Source of the DNA: Lentimicrobium sp. L6
Lineage (GTDB): Bacteria; Bacteroidota; Bacteroidia; Bacteroidales; UBA12170
Direction: 5' to 3'
DNA length: 54,521 nt
NCBI RefSeq assembly: GCF_013166655.1
Contig: NZ_JABKCA010000030.1
Location: 1 to 54,521, forward strand
Made by a program: the position numbers and the translations under genes. The notes beneath the pieces were generated by a model. The model worked only from the letters and a program-made list of their open reading frames with translations. It was not told where the DNA came from and did not search any database. Positions 45,999 through 54,521 of this stretch are shown one piece after another; the stretch's first letter is position 1, and the number at the start of each line of letters is the position of its first letter.

Positions 45999-47399
45999 TT
46001 ATTGAATAATGATTTTTCGTACCATTATCCCTTTGTTGGTTTTTATCCTCAGAAGATAAAAGCCCTTTGAAAGCTCACTAATATCAATGGCATTTTTTGT
46101 GTGCAGCCCATTATTCAAGTCTTGGGTTTGTCCCGCATAATTATAAATAATTAGCTCAACAATTTTTAATTCAGGGTTAACACTTTGAATCCAAAGATTT
46201 GTTCCCAATGTTGGATTGGGGAATATTTGGATACTTGATTCCATGTTTAATTCAGATACTCCTATATGTGCTACAAATATTCCAGTATTAAAATCTACAT
46301 AGAAATTCAAGTCTTCCACAGTGGTATTATCCTCTGCTATTTGGATATAGTAGGTAGTATCCATTTCTAAACCAGGTATTTCTACTTTTATTCTGAAATT
46401 CCCTATAGGAAGATTCGACATGCTCCACTCTCCAATGTCATTACTCCTATTGTAAGCCACAGGAAGAAAGTTTCCTTTATCATCAGCAGCATCAAATTCA
46501 AGTATCACATCCACATTTTTAACAGGCTCTCCTCTTGATTCAGCATGATAAATATGTCCTTTCACTTGACTAGTCCCCGCATCCATTTCCGAAAAAGAGG
46601 AAACCATGATATTCATATTTAACAGACTAGATTGTTGGGTGGAAATGATGGCAGCCTCTTGCCAATAAGGGGTATCACCGTAATAGGTGGGAAGAAAGCT
46701 ATTATTATCTTCTGGTATTATTTTTATAAAATAATTCGAGTTGGGACAAACCTGAGAAAACTCATAATTCCCATCCTCAAGATACAGCGTATCTACCCCC
46801 ACGGCAGATCCTTCGCCAAAATACTGATACAGAACCAACATACCAGATGGAATAGGGGTTTCATCCGCATCGAAGATAAAACCAGAAATGCTTAAATCAC
46901 AATTGAGCAAGTCGAATTGCTGAGAAAAGGTCTGACTCCACTGATTCAAGTCATTCATGGTTCTGATATTGAATTCATGAGTTCCAGGTTCCAATTGACT
47001 CACTCCTGCCAAAAAACTCAATTGTAATTCATTATGATGTTGAAATTCAAGAAAAGGAAACCCATTTCCATATCCCGGATCCTGATCGTAAAAATACTCT
47101 ACCTCACTAATTAGGGAGGCTTCCCCTTTATTTGCTTCTATATAAAAGCCTTTTGATAAAACACTACTCCAGCTTCCATTTTCGCTTTTTATTCGAACAA
47201 ATAGGCTATGAAAACCTGGCAAAAGATTAGATATATCGAGACTTTCAATAATCTCAACATCTTCGGAGGGATTGATGCTGATGGGAGTCGCCAAACCGAA
47301 ACCTGGATCTTCATCAAAGAAATATTCTACTTGATTTAATTGCTGACCATACAAACAAGTGACCATAAAGGCCAACAATATTATTAATTGCTTTTTCAT
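45999..47399 (-). CDS. Secreted protein with VEYF(F/Y)DxDPGxG repeats and T9SS sorting domain
   Basis: A 466-aa protein with a signal peptide (about 1-18). Two repeats of a beta module open with VEYFFDEDPGFG and VEYFYDQDPGYG, then two carboxypeptidase-regulatory-like domains. The C-terminal about 75 residues form a type A T9SS sorting domain (SIQIFPNPTLGTNLWIQS ... GFYLLRIKTNKG), so it is probably exported and anchored via the type IX system, of which PorZ next door is a component. The start is ATG 47399; the longer frame overlaps the upstream gene. The gap to the beta-helix gene is only 10 nt. Confidence 0.88.
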   Translation of the reverse strand: MKKQLIILLAFMVTCLYGQQLNQVEYFFDEDPGFGLATPISINPSEDVEIIESLDISNLLPGFHSLFVRIKSENGSWSSVLSKGFYIEANKGEASLISEVEYFYDQDPGYGNGFPFLEFQHHNELQLSFLAGVSQLEPGTHEFNIRTMNDLNQWSQTFSQQFDLLNCDLSISGFIFDADETPIPSGMLVLYQYFGEGSAVGVDTLYLEDGNYEFSQVCPNSNYFIKIIPEDNNSFLPTYYGDTPYWQEAAIISTQQSSLLNMNIMVSSFSEMDAGTSQVKGHIYHAESRGEPVKNVDVILEFDAADDKGNFLPVAYNRSNDIGEWSMSNLPIGNFRIKVEIPGLEMDTTYYIQIAEDNTTVEDLNFYVDFNTGIFVAHIGVSELNMESSIQIFPNPTLGTNLWIQSVNPELKIVELIIYNYAGQTQDLNNGLHTKNAIDISELSKGFYLLRIKTNKGIMVRKIIIQ

Positions 47400-47409
47400 G
47401 ACCTTTAGA

Positions 47410-48423
47410 TTAATGTTGAGATTTTGCTTTAATATGAACTTGTAGACCATTGGTATTTCCAACACCAGAAATATTAGATTCGTAAATACGTGGAATGGGA
47501 GGCAAACCACTTAAGATATAGGGAAAATTCCCATCGAAAATACCACAATCAATTCCACCCATACCATGGCCTTGGGCTACTGAACCTGCTTGCAATACAA
47601 ACATAGCATCAGGACTGGTATTTTCGCCATCTGGATAATCCACAAAAACCTCCGACAACACAATTCCGCCTATATTGTTCTCACCCATTTCAGGCATCTC
47701 TCCTGTTCCAATAATATTATTTTCTACTAAATTATTATTCCCCACACTAGAATTGACTCCTCCATCAATAATATTATTTTGCACAGTCATATTAACGCCA
47801 AATAGAGAAGAATAATGACCTGCGAAAATATTATTCCTGACCACATAACTCCCTAAGTCTTTATTCAAACTCATGCCATCAAAGAATACATTATTTTGAA
47901 ATACAATATTTGATGATGGATAGGCCATGTCCCAAACCCATAAATTAGCATAAACGTAGCATTGTTTCATCATAAAGTTAGAGATGTCCTGATCCCAGCC
48001 TCGTAATCTCATTTCGCTAGAAATCTGACATCTTTCAAAGGTAATCTCACTTGTATATACATATAATAAACCACCAACGAAGCTGATTCCAGAAAAAAGG
48101 CTCCCTTCGCTACCTGCATCTACAATTAGCATAACACTCACAACAGCAGGCAAGTGATTGGCTTGAGTATCTTCATTTTCCAACAAAAAATAACCTGTAC
48201 CATAAAAGGTTAGTGATTTAGTTAAATTAATTTGCCCTTCTTCATAATTTAAGCCCGTTCCTTCAATATAAATCACATCTCCATCAGTCGCCGCTTCAAT
48301 GGCTGCCGACAAAGTGGTAAAATCAGCTTGAGCATTTGGGAAATTATTCACCCGCCAAGTAGCGGAAAACAAGGAGGCACTAAAAAATAATAAACTCGAA
48401 ACAATAAGTATTGATTTTTTCAT
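47410..48423 (-). CDS. Secreted right-handed beta-helix protein
   Basis: The 337-aa protein has a signal peptide (about 1-21) and short Asn-rich repeats typical of a pectate-lyase-like beta helix (VQNNIIDGG, NLVENNIIGTG, VVRNNIFAG). No T9SS sorting domain is visible at its end. It lies 10 nt before the VEYFF-repeat protein, so the two are likely co-transcribed and may act together. Such helices bind or cleave polysaccharides, but catalytic residues are not identifiable by eye. Confidence 0.82.
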   Translation of the reverse strand: MKKSILIVSSLLFFSASLFSATWRVNNFPNAQADFTTLSAAIEAATDGDVIYIEGTGLNYEEGQINLTKSLTFYGTGYFLLENEDTQANHLPAVVSVMLIVDAGSEGSLFSGISFVGGLLYVYTSEITFERCQISSEMRLRGWDQDISNFMMKQCYVYANLWVWDMAYPSSNIVFQNNVFFDGMSLNKDLGSYVVRNNIFAGHYSSLFGVNMTVQNNIIDGGVNSSVGNNNLVENNIIGTGEMPEMGENNIGGIVLSEVFVDYPDGENTSPDAMFVLQAGSVAQGHGMGGIDCGIFDGNFPYILSGLPPIPRIYESNISGVGNTNGLQVHIKAKSQH

Positions 48424-48647
48424 AAGATTTTGATTTTAAGTGATTATAAACGATTTGTTAAAATTATAACAGTAAATAGGCAAGGTCAAGAAAAAATATT
48501 TTTTTAACATTTGACTGATTCACAGTATTATACACCAGAACAAACATTCACTAGCTAAGAAGAAAAAATCACATCATGAATCTAGAAAATGATAAATAAG
48601 AAAAGCTTTTTATCTAATTTTACCTCCTCAAAAAAAACAATAAGATC

Positions 48648-50027
48648 ATGGCCAAAGTAAAAAAAGCATTCTTCTGTCAAAATTGTGGAGCACAATCGCC
48701 TAAATGGGTTGGGAAATGCCCGAGTTGTAATCAGTGGAATACTTTTGTGGAAGAGATTATTGAAAAAGAAAGTACCAAAGACAGTTGGCGCGATACCGCC
48801 AATGCCATAGGAACTAGTCCAGCTAAAAGCAAAGCTCGTAAACTCAAAGATATTTCGGTAGAAGAGCAAAGCCGACTTAATACTCAAAGTGAGGAACTCA
48901 ACAGAGTACTAGGAGGAGGCTTAGTTCCGGGTTCAGTGATACTTTTGGGTGGAGAGCCCGGGATTGGAAAGTCTACCCTCCTCCTACAATTAGCCATGAA
49001 GATGACGAATCTAGATGTGCTATATGTCAGTGGAGAAGAAAGCGAACAACAAGTAAAAATGAGAGCGGAAAGATTAAATATCACCTCCGACGATTGCTAC
49101 TTCCTTACCGAAACCAATATCCAAAGAATCTTTCAGCAAGTGAAAGAAGTAAAACCAAAAGTACTTATTGTGGATTCCATTCAAACCCTACAAAGCGAAC
49201 ATATAGAATCCTCTGCCGGCTCTGTTTCACAAGTTAGAGAATGTGCTGGTGAATTTCAGAAGTTTGCCAAACAAACCCATACTTCTGTTTTCTTGATTGG
49301 TCACATCACCAAAGATGGAGGATTGGCAGGCCCTAAGGTCTTGGAGCACATGGTTGATACGGTTTTACATTTTGAAGGAGACAGAAACTATGGCTACAGG
49401 ATTTTAAGAACTGTAAAGAATCGCTTTGGTAGCACTTCGGAGCTGGGGATTTTCGAGATGAGTGGCAATGGCTTAAGAGAGGTTAGCAATCCTTCTGAAA
49501 TATTACTTTCACAAAGAGAAGATAACCTGAGTGGCATAGCCATAGCAGCAAGCATAGAAGGTATGCGACCTATGCTAATTGAGATTCAAGCTTTGGTAAG
49601 CAGCGCGGTATACGGAACACCTCAAAGAAGCACTACTGGATTTGATGCCCGTAGACTCAATATGTTATTGGCTGTTTTAGAAAAAAGAAGCGGATTTAGG
49701 TTGAGTATTAAAGATGTTTTTCTCAATATTGCTGGAGGAATTAAGGTAGTCGACCCTGGAATAGATTTAGCCGTAGTTTGTGCCATATTAAGCAGTAGTG
49801 AAGATGTGGCCATAGATCAAAAAATTGCTTTTGCTGCAGAAGTAGGCTTATCAGGAGAAATACGCTCGGTAAATCACATTGAGCAAAGAATATCAGAAGC
49901 AGAGAAATTGGGCTTTGAATCTATAGTGGTTTCTAAATATAATGGAAAGAACCTCCAAAAGGACAAAGGTATTAGAGTAGTGGCAGTCAGTAAGATTGAG
50001 GAAGTTTTTCGCTTTGTATTTGGGTAA
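48648..50027 (+). CDS. radA: DNA repair protein RadA
   Basis: RadA is a RecA-like ATPase that promotes branch migration. The 459-aa protein has the N-terminal zinc finger C10-C13-C24-C27 (CQNCGAQSPKW), the P-loop GGEPGIGKST at 101-110, the RadA-specific KNRFG at 257-261, and a C-terminal Lon-protease-like domain. It is convergent with the SGNH gene, with only 16 bp between stops. The start is ATG 48648, with an A-rich stretch before it; the divergent spacer to the beta-helix gene is about 224 bp. Confidence 0.97.
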   Translation: MAKVKKAFFCQNCGAQSPKWVGKCPSCNQWNTFVEEIIEKESTKDSWRDTANAIGTSPAKSKARKLKDISVEEQSRLNTQSEELNRVLGGGLVPGSVILLGGEPGIGKSTLLLQLAMKMTNLDVLYVSGEESEQQVKMRAERLNITSDDCYFLTETNIQRIFQQVKEVKPKVLIVDSIQTLQSEHIESSAGSVSQVRECAGEFQKFAKQTHTSVFLIGHITKDGGLAGPKVLEHMVDTVLHFEGDRNYGYRILRTVKNRFGSTSELGIFEMSGNGLREVSNPSEILLSQREDNLSGIAIAASIEGMRPMLIEIQALVSSAVYGTPQRSTTGFDARRLNMLLAVLEKRSGFRLSIKDVFLNIAGGIKVVDPGIDLAVVCAILSSSEDVAIDQKIAFAAEVGLSGEIRSVNHIEQRISEAEKLGFESIVVSKYNGKNLQKDKGIRVVAVSKIEEVFRFVFG

Positions 50028-50043
50028 TTTATTGGCTGACTCC

Positions 50044-51198
50044 CTATTGAACGTCCTCTTTATCCTGCTCTATATCTGGCTCCACAAAAGAAGGCTCCTG
50101 CAATAATCTATCAATATAGGTTTCATAAATGGAATAAATGACCACATCAGGTTTTTCAATATCAATAATTTCCTTATTAAATTTGTACTGCCAATCGTCC
50201 CAAATATATACTGTTTCACTAAAAACCTCAGGTAAGAAGGATAAACTAGTATTGCCAAATGAATCTCTAAAAATTATAGCTTTGGGAAAATCAGAATTCG
50301 AAGATTTAAATCGTCTACAAAACTCAAAATCCCCATATCTGAAATCGGGATCATGATGTCGGTATCCAGAATCCTTTTTAAAGGTCATATTCTTTGGTGA
50401 AATACGATATCCAAAATCAAAGTCACTTTGATCGACAGCAGCATTTTTCATATTACCACCCTCTTTATCATAGCTTTCAAAAGTAAACAATGAGGTATCC
50501 ATTGATTGGGAAATACCCATATCAGCATAAATACTCTGAACCAGTTCTTGGTAAACATAAAAAGCCCCCAATTGATTCCAATGGGTATCATATTTTAAAA
50601 ACACAGGATCTATTTTGCCTTTCTCTTTCAAGATGGGCAATCCATCTATAACAGCAATGTTGGTATTTGCTTTAAAATATTCAATAAACCTATCTCCCAT
50701 ATTTTGGGAGCCTTTTCTAATGAGCATAGGTAACTTCTCCGACAATACTTTATATTTAGATGGAATAATGAGGATATACATTTCCATTCCATTGTTGTTG
50801 AAATATTCTTTACGCTTTTGAAATTCAAGAGCCATACGCTCTAATTGCTCATTACTAATGGTTTTCTTGCCAGTATAAACAGGCAGGTTTTTTGAAGTTT
50901 CAAAAACATAATTATCATTTCCTCTGATATACTTACCCCTACTCGTTTTTTTCTGATATACACTATTATTCAACCATTCATATATATCAATAAGATAGTT
51001 TCTACCAGCAAAGTGATCATTAAAATAATCATTATAAGCATTAGGATAGGGATCTAATTGATTAATATCAAGTTTAGGTTTTTCGGCTAACTTTCTATTC
51101 TCAGAAGTATCTTCTTTATGAACAATATGAAAAAGATGATTCAGGGAAAAAGCGAATAACAGGACTAAAAAACTAATATTTACAGCTAACTTCATCAT
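50044..51198 (-). CDS. AlgJ/AlgX-like SGNH acetyltransferase
   Basis: This 384-aa protein has one N-terminal membrane helix and a periplasmic AlgX/AlgJ-type SGNH domain. The predicted catalytic triad residues are D204 and H206 (KYDTHWNQLGAF) and S313 (IIFRDSFGN). It lies 9 nt downstream of the MBOAT gene, the known partner arrangement in which the MBOAT passes acetyl groups across the membrane for O-acetylation of a surface glycan. The glycan is unknown; no alginate or glycan-synthesis genes lie beside it. Two ATGs (codons 1 and 2) are possible starts. Confidence 0.86.
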   Translation of the reverse strand: MMKLAVNISFLVLLFAFSLNHLFHIVHKEDTSENRKLAEKPKLDINQLDPYPNAYNDYFNDHFAGRNYLIDIYEWLNNSVYQKKTSRGKYIRGNDNYVFETSKNLPVYTGKKTISNEQLERMALEFQKRKEYFNNNGMEMYILIIPSKYKVLSEKLPMLIRKGSQNMGDRFIEYFKANTNIAVIDGLPILKEKGKIDPVFLKYDTHWNQLGAFYVYQELVQSIYADMGISQSMDTSLFTFESYDKEGGNMKNAAVDQSDFDFGYRISPKNMTFKKDSGYRHHDPDFRYGDFEFCRRFKSSNSDFPKAIIFRDSFGNTSLSFLPEVFSETVYIWDDWQYKFNKEIIDIEKPDVVIYSIYETYIDRLLQEPSFVEPDIEQDKEDVQ

Positions 51199-51207
51199 AA
51201 TTGGCTA

Positions 51208-52632
51208 TTAAAATCTAAAATAAATAAAAGGGTTATAAGTGCTATTGGCCAAATAAGTGGTCACCAAAATCATGATGATGATAATGAATAAAGAATAGCT
51301 TATGGGCTTTAGTTTTGCGAGGAGGTTTGTACTTAAAGTCTTCAATAATTGCTTTTTTATCAACATGAATCCACCAAAAGCACCAAAAATAGCAATCATC
51401 AAACTTAAAACAAACTCTGAATTTATCATTAATGCTAAATCAACATCGATATCTGTTGTGTTTGAAAAACCAAACAAAGTCATATAAAACTCCTTAGCAA
51501 AACCAAAATCCTCCGCTCTAAACAACACCCAAGCCATCATGGCAATAAACAAAGTGTAGGTTCCAGAAAACAAAGCAGGTAATTTTTTTAGCGTATTTTT
51601 AAATCCGAGTCTTTCTATAACAATAAACAAACCATGAATCAGTCCCCATACCACAAAGTTCCAGCTGGAGCCATGCCACAAACCAGTAACAAAAAACACA
51701 ATAAATAGATTCACATAAGTACGCTTCACACCAATTCTATTGCCTCCCAAAGGGATGTAGAGATAATCTCGAAACCAGCTTGAAAGAGAAATATGCCATC
51801 TTCTCCAAAACTCTTGAATTGATTTAGAGATATAAGGGAAGTTAAAATTCTCGAGAAGGTCGAATCCAAACATTTTAGCCAATCCAATAGCCATATCAGA
51901 ATAGCCTGCAAAATCGTAATAGATTTGGAAAGTATAGGCAATAATGCCTATCCATGCCGCCAATGTAGATATTTCTCCAGCTGGGGTATTAAAAACTTGA
52001 TCAGCTACAATAGCAAGATTATTAGCAATCAGTGTTTTCTTTGCTAAGCCTAAAACAAACCTCAATACACCTTCTGAAAATTTCTCATAAGTATGTGCTC
52101 TGTTATTAATCTGCAAGGAGATATCATGATATCTTACAATGGGTCCAGCTATTAACTGAGGAAATAATGATATATAAAGGCCTAGATTAGCAATGTTTTT
52201 TTGGACTTCAGCCTCTTTTCTATATATATCTATTAAATAGGACATGGCCTGAAAAGTATAAAATGAAATTCCTATGGGCAGTAATATTTCAGGTATAGGC
52301 AGCAATGAGTTTTGGGTTAAGCCCAGAAATACATTTATGGTTTCGGTAAACAATCCAGCATATTTAAATACACCCAACAGCGATATGTTAATAATAACAC
52401 CAAATAAAAGCCAAACTTTAGCTTTTTCAGAAACGGCAATCCGCCTTCCAATTAAATAATTAAAAATAATAGAGACAATGAGCAAAGCAGAGTAGCTCAC
52501 CCCACCCCAAGCAAAAAAGATTAGACTCGCCAAAAAAAGTAAATAATTCCTATAAGACTTTCTGATCATGTAATATAGCAACAAAACGGTTGGCAGAAAT
52601 ACGTATAAGAATACGAGAGAACTAAAAATCAT
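51208..52632 (-). CDS. MBOAT-family O-acyltransferase (AlgI-like)
   Basis: This 474-aa integral membrane acyltransferase has the AlgI/DltB-like core: YDFAGYSDMAIGLAKMFG, FWRRWHISLSSWFRDYLYI and the conserved His H320 in TGLWHGSSWNF. It should supply acetyl groups to the SGNH partner coded next. About ten or more hydrophobic helices are visible. It is the first of a two-gene unit; the 402-bp spacer upstream has no clear -7 box. Confidence 0.93.
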   Translation of the reverse strand: MIFSSLVFLYVFLPTVLLLYYMIRKSYRNYLLFLASLIFFAWGGVSYSALLIVSIIFNYLIGRRIAVSEKAKVWLLFGVIINISLLGVFKYAGLFTETINVFLGLTQNSLLPIPEILLPIGISFYTFQAMSYLIDIYRKEAEVQKNIANLGLYISLFPQLIAGPIVRYHDISLQINNRAHTYEKFSEGVLRFVLGLAKKTLIANNLAIVADQVFNTPAGEISTLAAWIGIIAYTFQIYYDFAGYSDMAIGLAKMFGFDLLENFNFPYISKSIQEFWRRWHISLSSWFRDYLYIPLGGNRIGVKRTYVNLFIVFFVTGLWHGSSWNFVVWGLIHGLFIVIERLGFKNTLKKLPALFSGTYTLFIAMMAWVLFRAEDFGFAKEFYMTLFGFSNTTDIDVDLALMINSEFVLSLMIAIFGAFGGFMLIKKQLLKTLSTNLLAKLKPISYSLFIIIIMILVTTYLANSTYNPFIYFRF

Positions 52633-53034
52633 TAGAGTCTTTTTTTAAATTCGAGGTAAAATTGCATCTTTTTTTTTAGCTCAACAAGTGTTTCTTAGAT
52701 AAAACCAAAAATAGTATTTGGAGAATCAAAAGGACTATAACAAACCACTTTTTGAATGGTATAAGCATCCTTTTTTAGCCTCTTGGCTCATATTCGTTTT
52801 TGAGTGTAAATCGCGATCACCTCTCAGGATTTAGGCACCCAAACACCAATCATCCAACTGATACACAATACTGTATCCCGATTGCTTTCATAGAAATTAT
52901 CGGTGAATAGATAAACAATTATAAAACCACCTTAGCTTGTTAATTTATTGAAAACGACAATAGCATTAAACTATATTCACTAAATTGCCTGCTCATATCA
53001 TTTAAACACAATAACTACCCATCAAAGCTTATTT
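52633..53034. other. 402-bp spacer, no recognisable feature
   Basis: AT-rich DNA between the divergent MBOAT gene and the His-rich secreted protein gene. I see no ORF, strong hairpin or clean TAnnTTTG box; transcripts for both genes probably start here. Confidence 0.4.
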
Positions 53035-53514
53035 ATGAAAATAACGATATATATCGCCATTTTAGCTAGTCTAATCTCAAGCAATCTTTTTGCTCAAAAC
53101 ACAGAACACAATCATACCCACAGTCATCACAAAAACGAGCTTGGTATTGCCAACTCACTTGTGTATTTCACTAATGCCGAAGAATTGGCATATGGACTTC
53201 ACCTTCATTATATTCGTTCCCTACCACATTCAAAATTTGGGCTAGGACTTGGATACGAACGGGTATTTGATGAGCATGGTCACAATACATTCGGAATTGT
53301 AGGTGGATATAGCCCAATGGAAAGGTTACATTTAGCAGTATCGCCAGGAATAACTTTTGAAGATGGAAGCTCAGAGGTAAATTTTGCTTTTCATTTTGAA
53401 ACCTCATATGGTTTTGAGATTTATGATTTCCATCTTGGACCTCTTCTCGAATTCGCCTTTGATCCTGAGGACATCCATATCAGCTTGGGTATTCATGTTG
53501 GATATGGGATTTAA
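53035..53514 (+). CDS. Small His-rich secreted protein, outer-membrane-barrel-like
   Basis: This 159-aa protein has a signal peptide (about 1-20), then a histidine-rich start HNHTHSHHKNELGIANSL that could bind metal. The rest alternates hydrophobic and polar residues with Gly/aromatic endings (GLGYERVFDEHGHNTFGIVG, LGIHVGYGI), suggesting an eight-stranded or smaller outer-membrane barrel. I recognise no named family. No metal-transport genes lie beside it. Confidence 0.6.
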   Translation: MKITIYIAILASLISSNLFAQNTEHNHTHSHHKNELGIANSLVYFTNAEELAYGLHLHYIRSLPHSKFGLGLGYERVFDEHGHNTFGIVGGYSPMERLHLAVSPGITFEDGSSEVNFAFHFETSYGFEIYDFHLGPLLEFAFDPEDIHISLGIHVGYGI

Positions 53515-53595
53515 AATATGATTGTTATTGTTTTCTGTAAAAGCACCCCCAACAAGACTCAAATAGCCCTTAAACACTGGTACTACAGAGGTTTT

Positions 53596-53618
53596 CGGTG
53601 CAAATAACGGTGCAAATA
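53596..53618. repeat. 12-bp tandem repeat CGGTGCAAATA(A/T)
   Basis: CGGTGCAAATA occurs at 53596-53606 and 53608-53618, a 12-bp period. It lies between the His-rich protein gene and the 3' end of the broken gene. The meaning is unknown. Confidence 0.4.
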
Positions 53619-53626
53619 TTTCGTTC

Positions 53627-54167
53627 TTATAATTTTGTTTTTAAAAAAATGTTTTTAAATATGATTGACACATCCTTTGATTTAAAATGCGCGACCGCCT
53701 TTTTGACTGTTTCAAGATCTTCCTTAGAGTCGATCACAAGGGCTAGTTCATATGTGTCATTAAAAGTTTCAATTTTAAGATAATTGTTTGCTGAATGCAA
53801 TGGTTGCACTTTCTCATCCCTGAGTCGAATAGTAATATGTTGTAAGTTTGAGTAGGTAAATTCCTTGTTGAATAATTCTATTGCCTTATCAGATAGTGTT
53901 AAGGAGCTTATTGGGCCGTGTTTCTTCATATGGGTTTCATAAGAATCGACAACCTTATAAGCTCCACATACGACCACTAAAGGGATCATCAAATAGCTAT
54001 ATCCTTTAAGGAATGGGTTTGCTGAGATTTCTTCATTGGTATGGGTTAGGACAATGATAGCAAAGGGGATAAAAAAAGTCCCATTCCGATCCACAAATAA
54101 CGAGCGTATTGATCACTCCAGTTTTTTTGTCATAGATTTTAAGTTCGATGATTTTTTCTTTTGGCAT
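53627..54167 (-). pseudogene. Two-frameshift gene for a small membrane protein (homopolymer indels)
   Basis: The natural reading starts at ATG 54167 (MPKEKIIELKIYDKK). A run of seven As on the minus strand (54128-54122) and a run of seven Ts (54077-54071) break it. If each run is one base longer, the frame reads on as NWSDQYARYLWIGMGLF and then FIPFAIIVLTHTNEEIS, giving a 180-aa protein to the stop at 53627; 541 nt plus two is divisible by three. The product would have two N-terminal helices and a soluble C-terminal domain. Sequencing error and genuine decay are both possible. The unbroken C-terminal frame (from GTG 54094) is probably not a gene alone. Confidence 0.7.
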
Positions 54168-54521
54168 ATTAAATGGTTTGATTTAAAACATTTAGTATAA
54201 GAATATGTAGCCGACTGCATGGCCCTTTCCTGTCAAGTTTCAAAGTTGTTGAAACGGGCTACAACTCTTGGATTCACTATTGTCTCAGCTTTTATTTTTA
54301 CACTTAGCAGCGTTGTTTCTATTGGGCATAATTTAAAAATCACACCCATCACAGATAGCGTTGCTAAGATAGTTATTTTTACTTGAGATAAGGAAAAATG
54401 CTATATTAATAAGCATTAAAAAATCGAGCGTCTTTGCCTAGACTATGATTATTTATCTAGATAAAGACGGCTCATGTTAATTTTTATGGGGAGAATCAGA
54501 ATAAAGAGTTCGGATTAAAGA
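54168..54521. other. Right-edge spacer with inverted repeats
   Basis: No ORF is seen in these 354 bp. Inverted repeats: CTTAGCAGCG (54303-54312) with CGTTGCTAAG (54359-54368), one mismatch, and GAGCGTCTTTGCCTAGA (54426-54442) with TCTAGATAAAGACGGCTC (54456-54473), mostly paired with a short bulge. They may be terminators of an upstream gene or element ends. Confidence 0.45.

Noticed and set aside
50044-52632. Alginate biosynthesis locus
   Set aside because: Only the acetylation pair is present; no alginate polymerase, export or lyase genes are seen, so the glycan is unknown.
53627-54094. 155-aa leftward frame as an intact gene
   Set aside because: It opens with GTG inside what is better explained as a frameshifted longer gene starting at ATG 54167.

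Overview
This window is chromosomal DNA from a member of the Bacteroidota, most likely a gliding or T9SS-bearing lineage. The evidence is the AT-rich composition, a late-type ATP synthase with a long AtpB N-terminus, GldF/GldG, PorZ and T9SS C-terminal sorting domains, SpII lipoproteins with short signal peptides, LruC/DUF3098/HXXEE families, and repeated upstream TAnnTTTG boxes (the Bacteroidota -7 element). I cannot place it to genus. No rRNA, tRNA, CRISPR array or complete transposase gene was seen.

Layout. 1-219: short tandem repeats resembling the end of an IS21-type element. 220-1866: membrane-anchored TPR/LuxR-like regulator. 2008-7172: leftward ATP synthase genes atpB-E-F-H-A-G, with a hairpin plus T-run between atpE and atpF; atpD and atpC are not here. 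7585-11556: dnaX (with two A9 tracts at the end of domain III) and an M13 metallopeptidase lipoprotein. 11706-15369: a TPR membrane protein, a small secreted protein and an AraC regulator. 15490-17540: mevalonate-pathway kinase and diphosphomevalonate decarboxylase, translationally coupled. 17833-20872: divergent parE and purC. 20985-27621: four paralogous lipoproteins; the fourth is separated from the first three by an opposite-strand histidine kinase and a 188-bp MITE-like element. 27995-30052: LruC-domain lipoprotein. 30133-31829: mtnA plus a class II aldolase. 31945-36777: gldF, gldG, a DUF4340 gene and a MOP-family flippase. 36758-39572: leftward ftsX-DUF3098-uppP-truB. 39792-43160: HXXEE protein, alpha/beta hydrolase, recJ. 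43343-48423: porZ, a T9SS-sorted protein and a beta-helix protein. 48648-52632: radA convergent with an MBOAT/SGNH O-acetylation pair. 53035-54521: a small His-rich secreted protein, a gene broken by two homopolymer indels, and inverted repeats.

How the genes fit together. Much of the window is core housekeeping (energy, replication, recombination, isoprenoid and purine synthesis, cell-wall lipid recycling). Interleaved are cell-surface functions: gliding ABC transporter parts, PorZ, T9SS cargo, lipoproteins, a flippase and an O-acetyltransferase pair. The most notable non-textbook signals are the MITE-like element with perfect 10-bp direct repeats, the mosaic lipoprotein paralogues, the twin slippery tracts in dnaX, the internal terminator-like hairpin after atpE, the mtnA/aldolase pair, and the doubly frameshifted gene near the right edge. 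Start codons were moved from the longest open frame to an internal ATG for several genes where the longest frame opens with TTG or runs into a neighbour.
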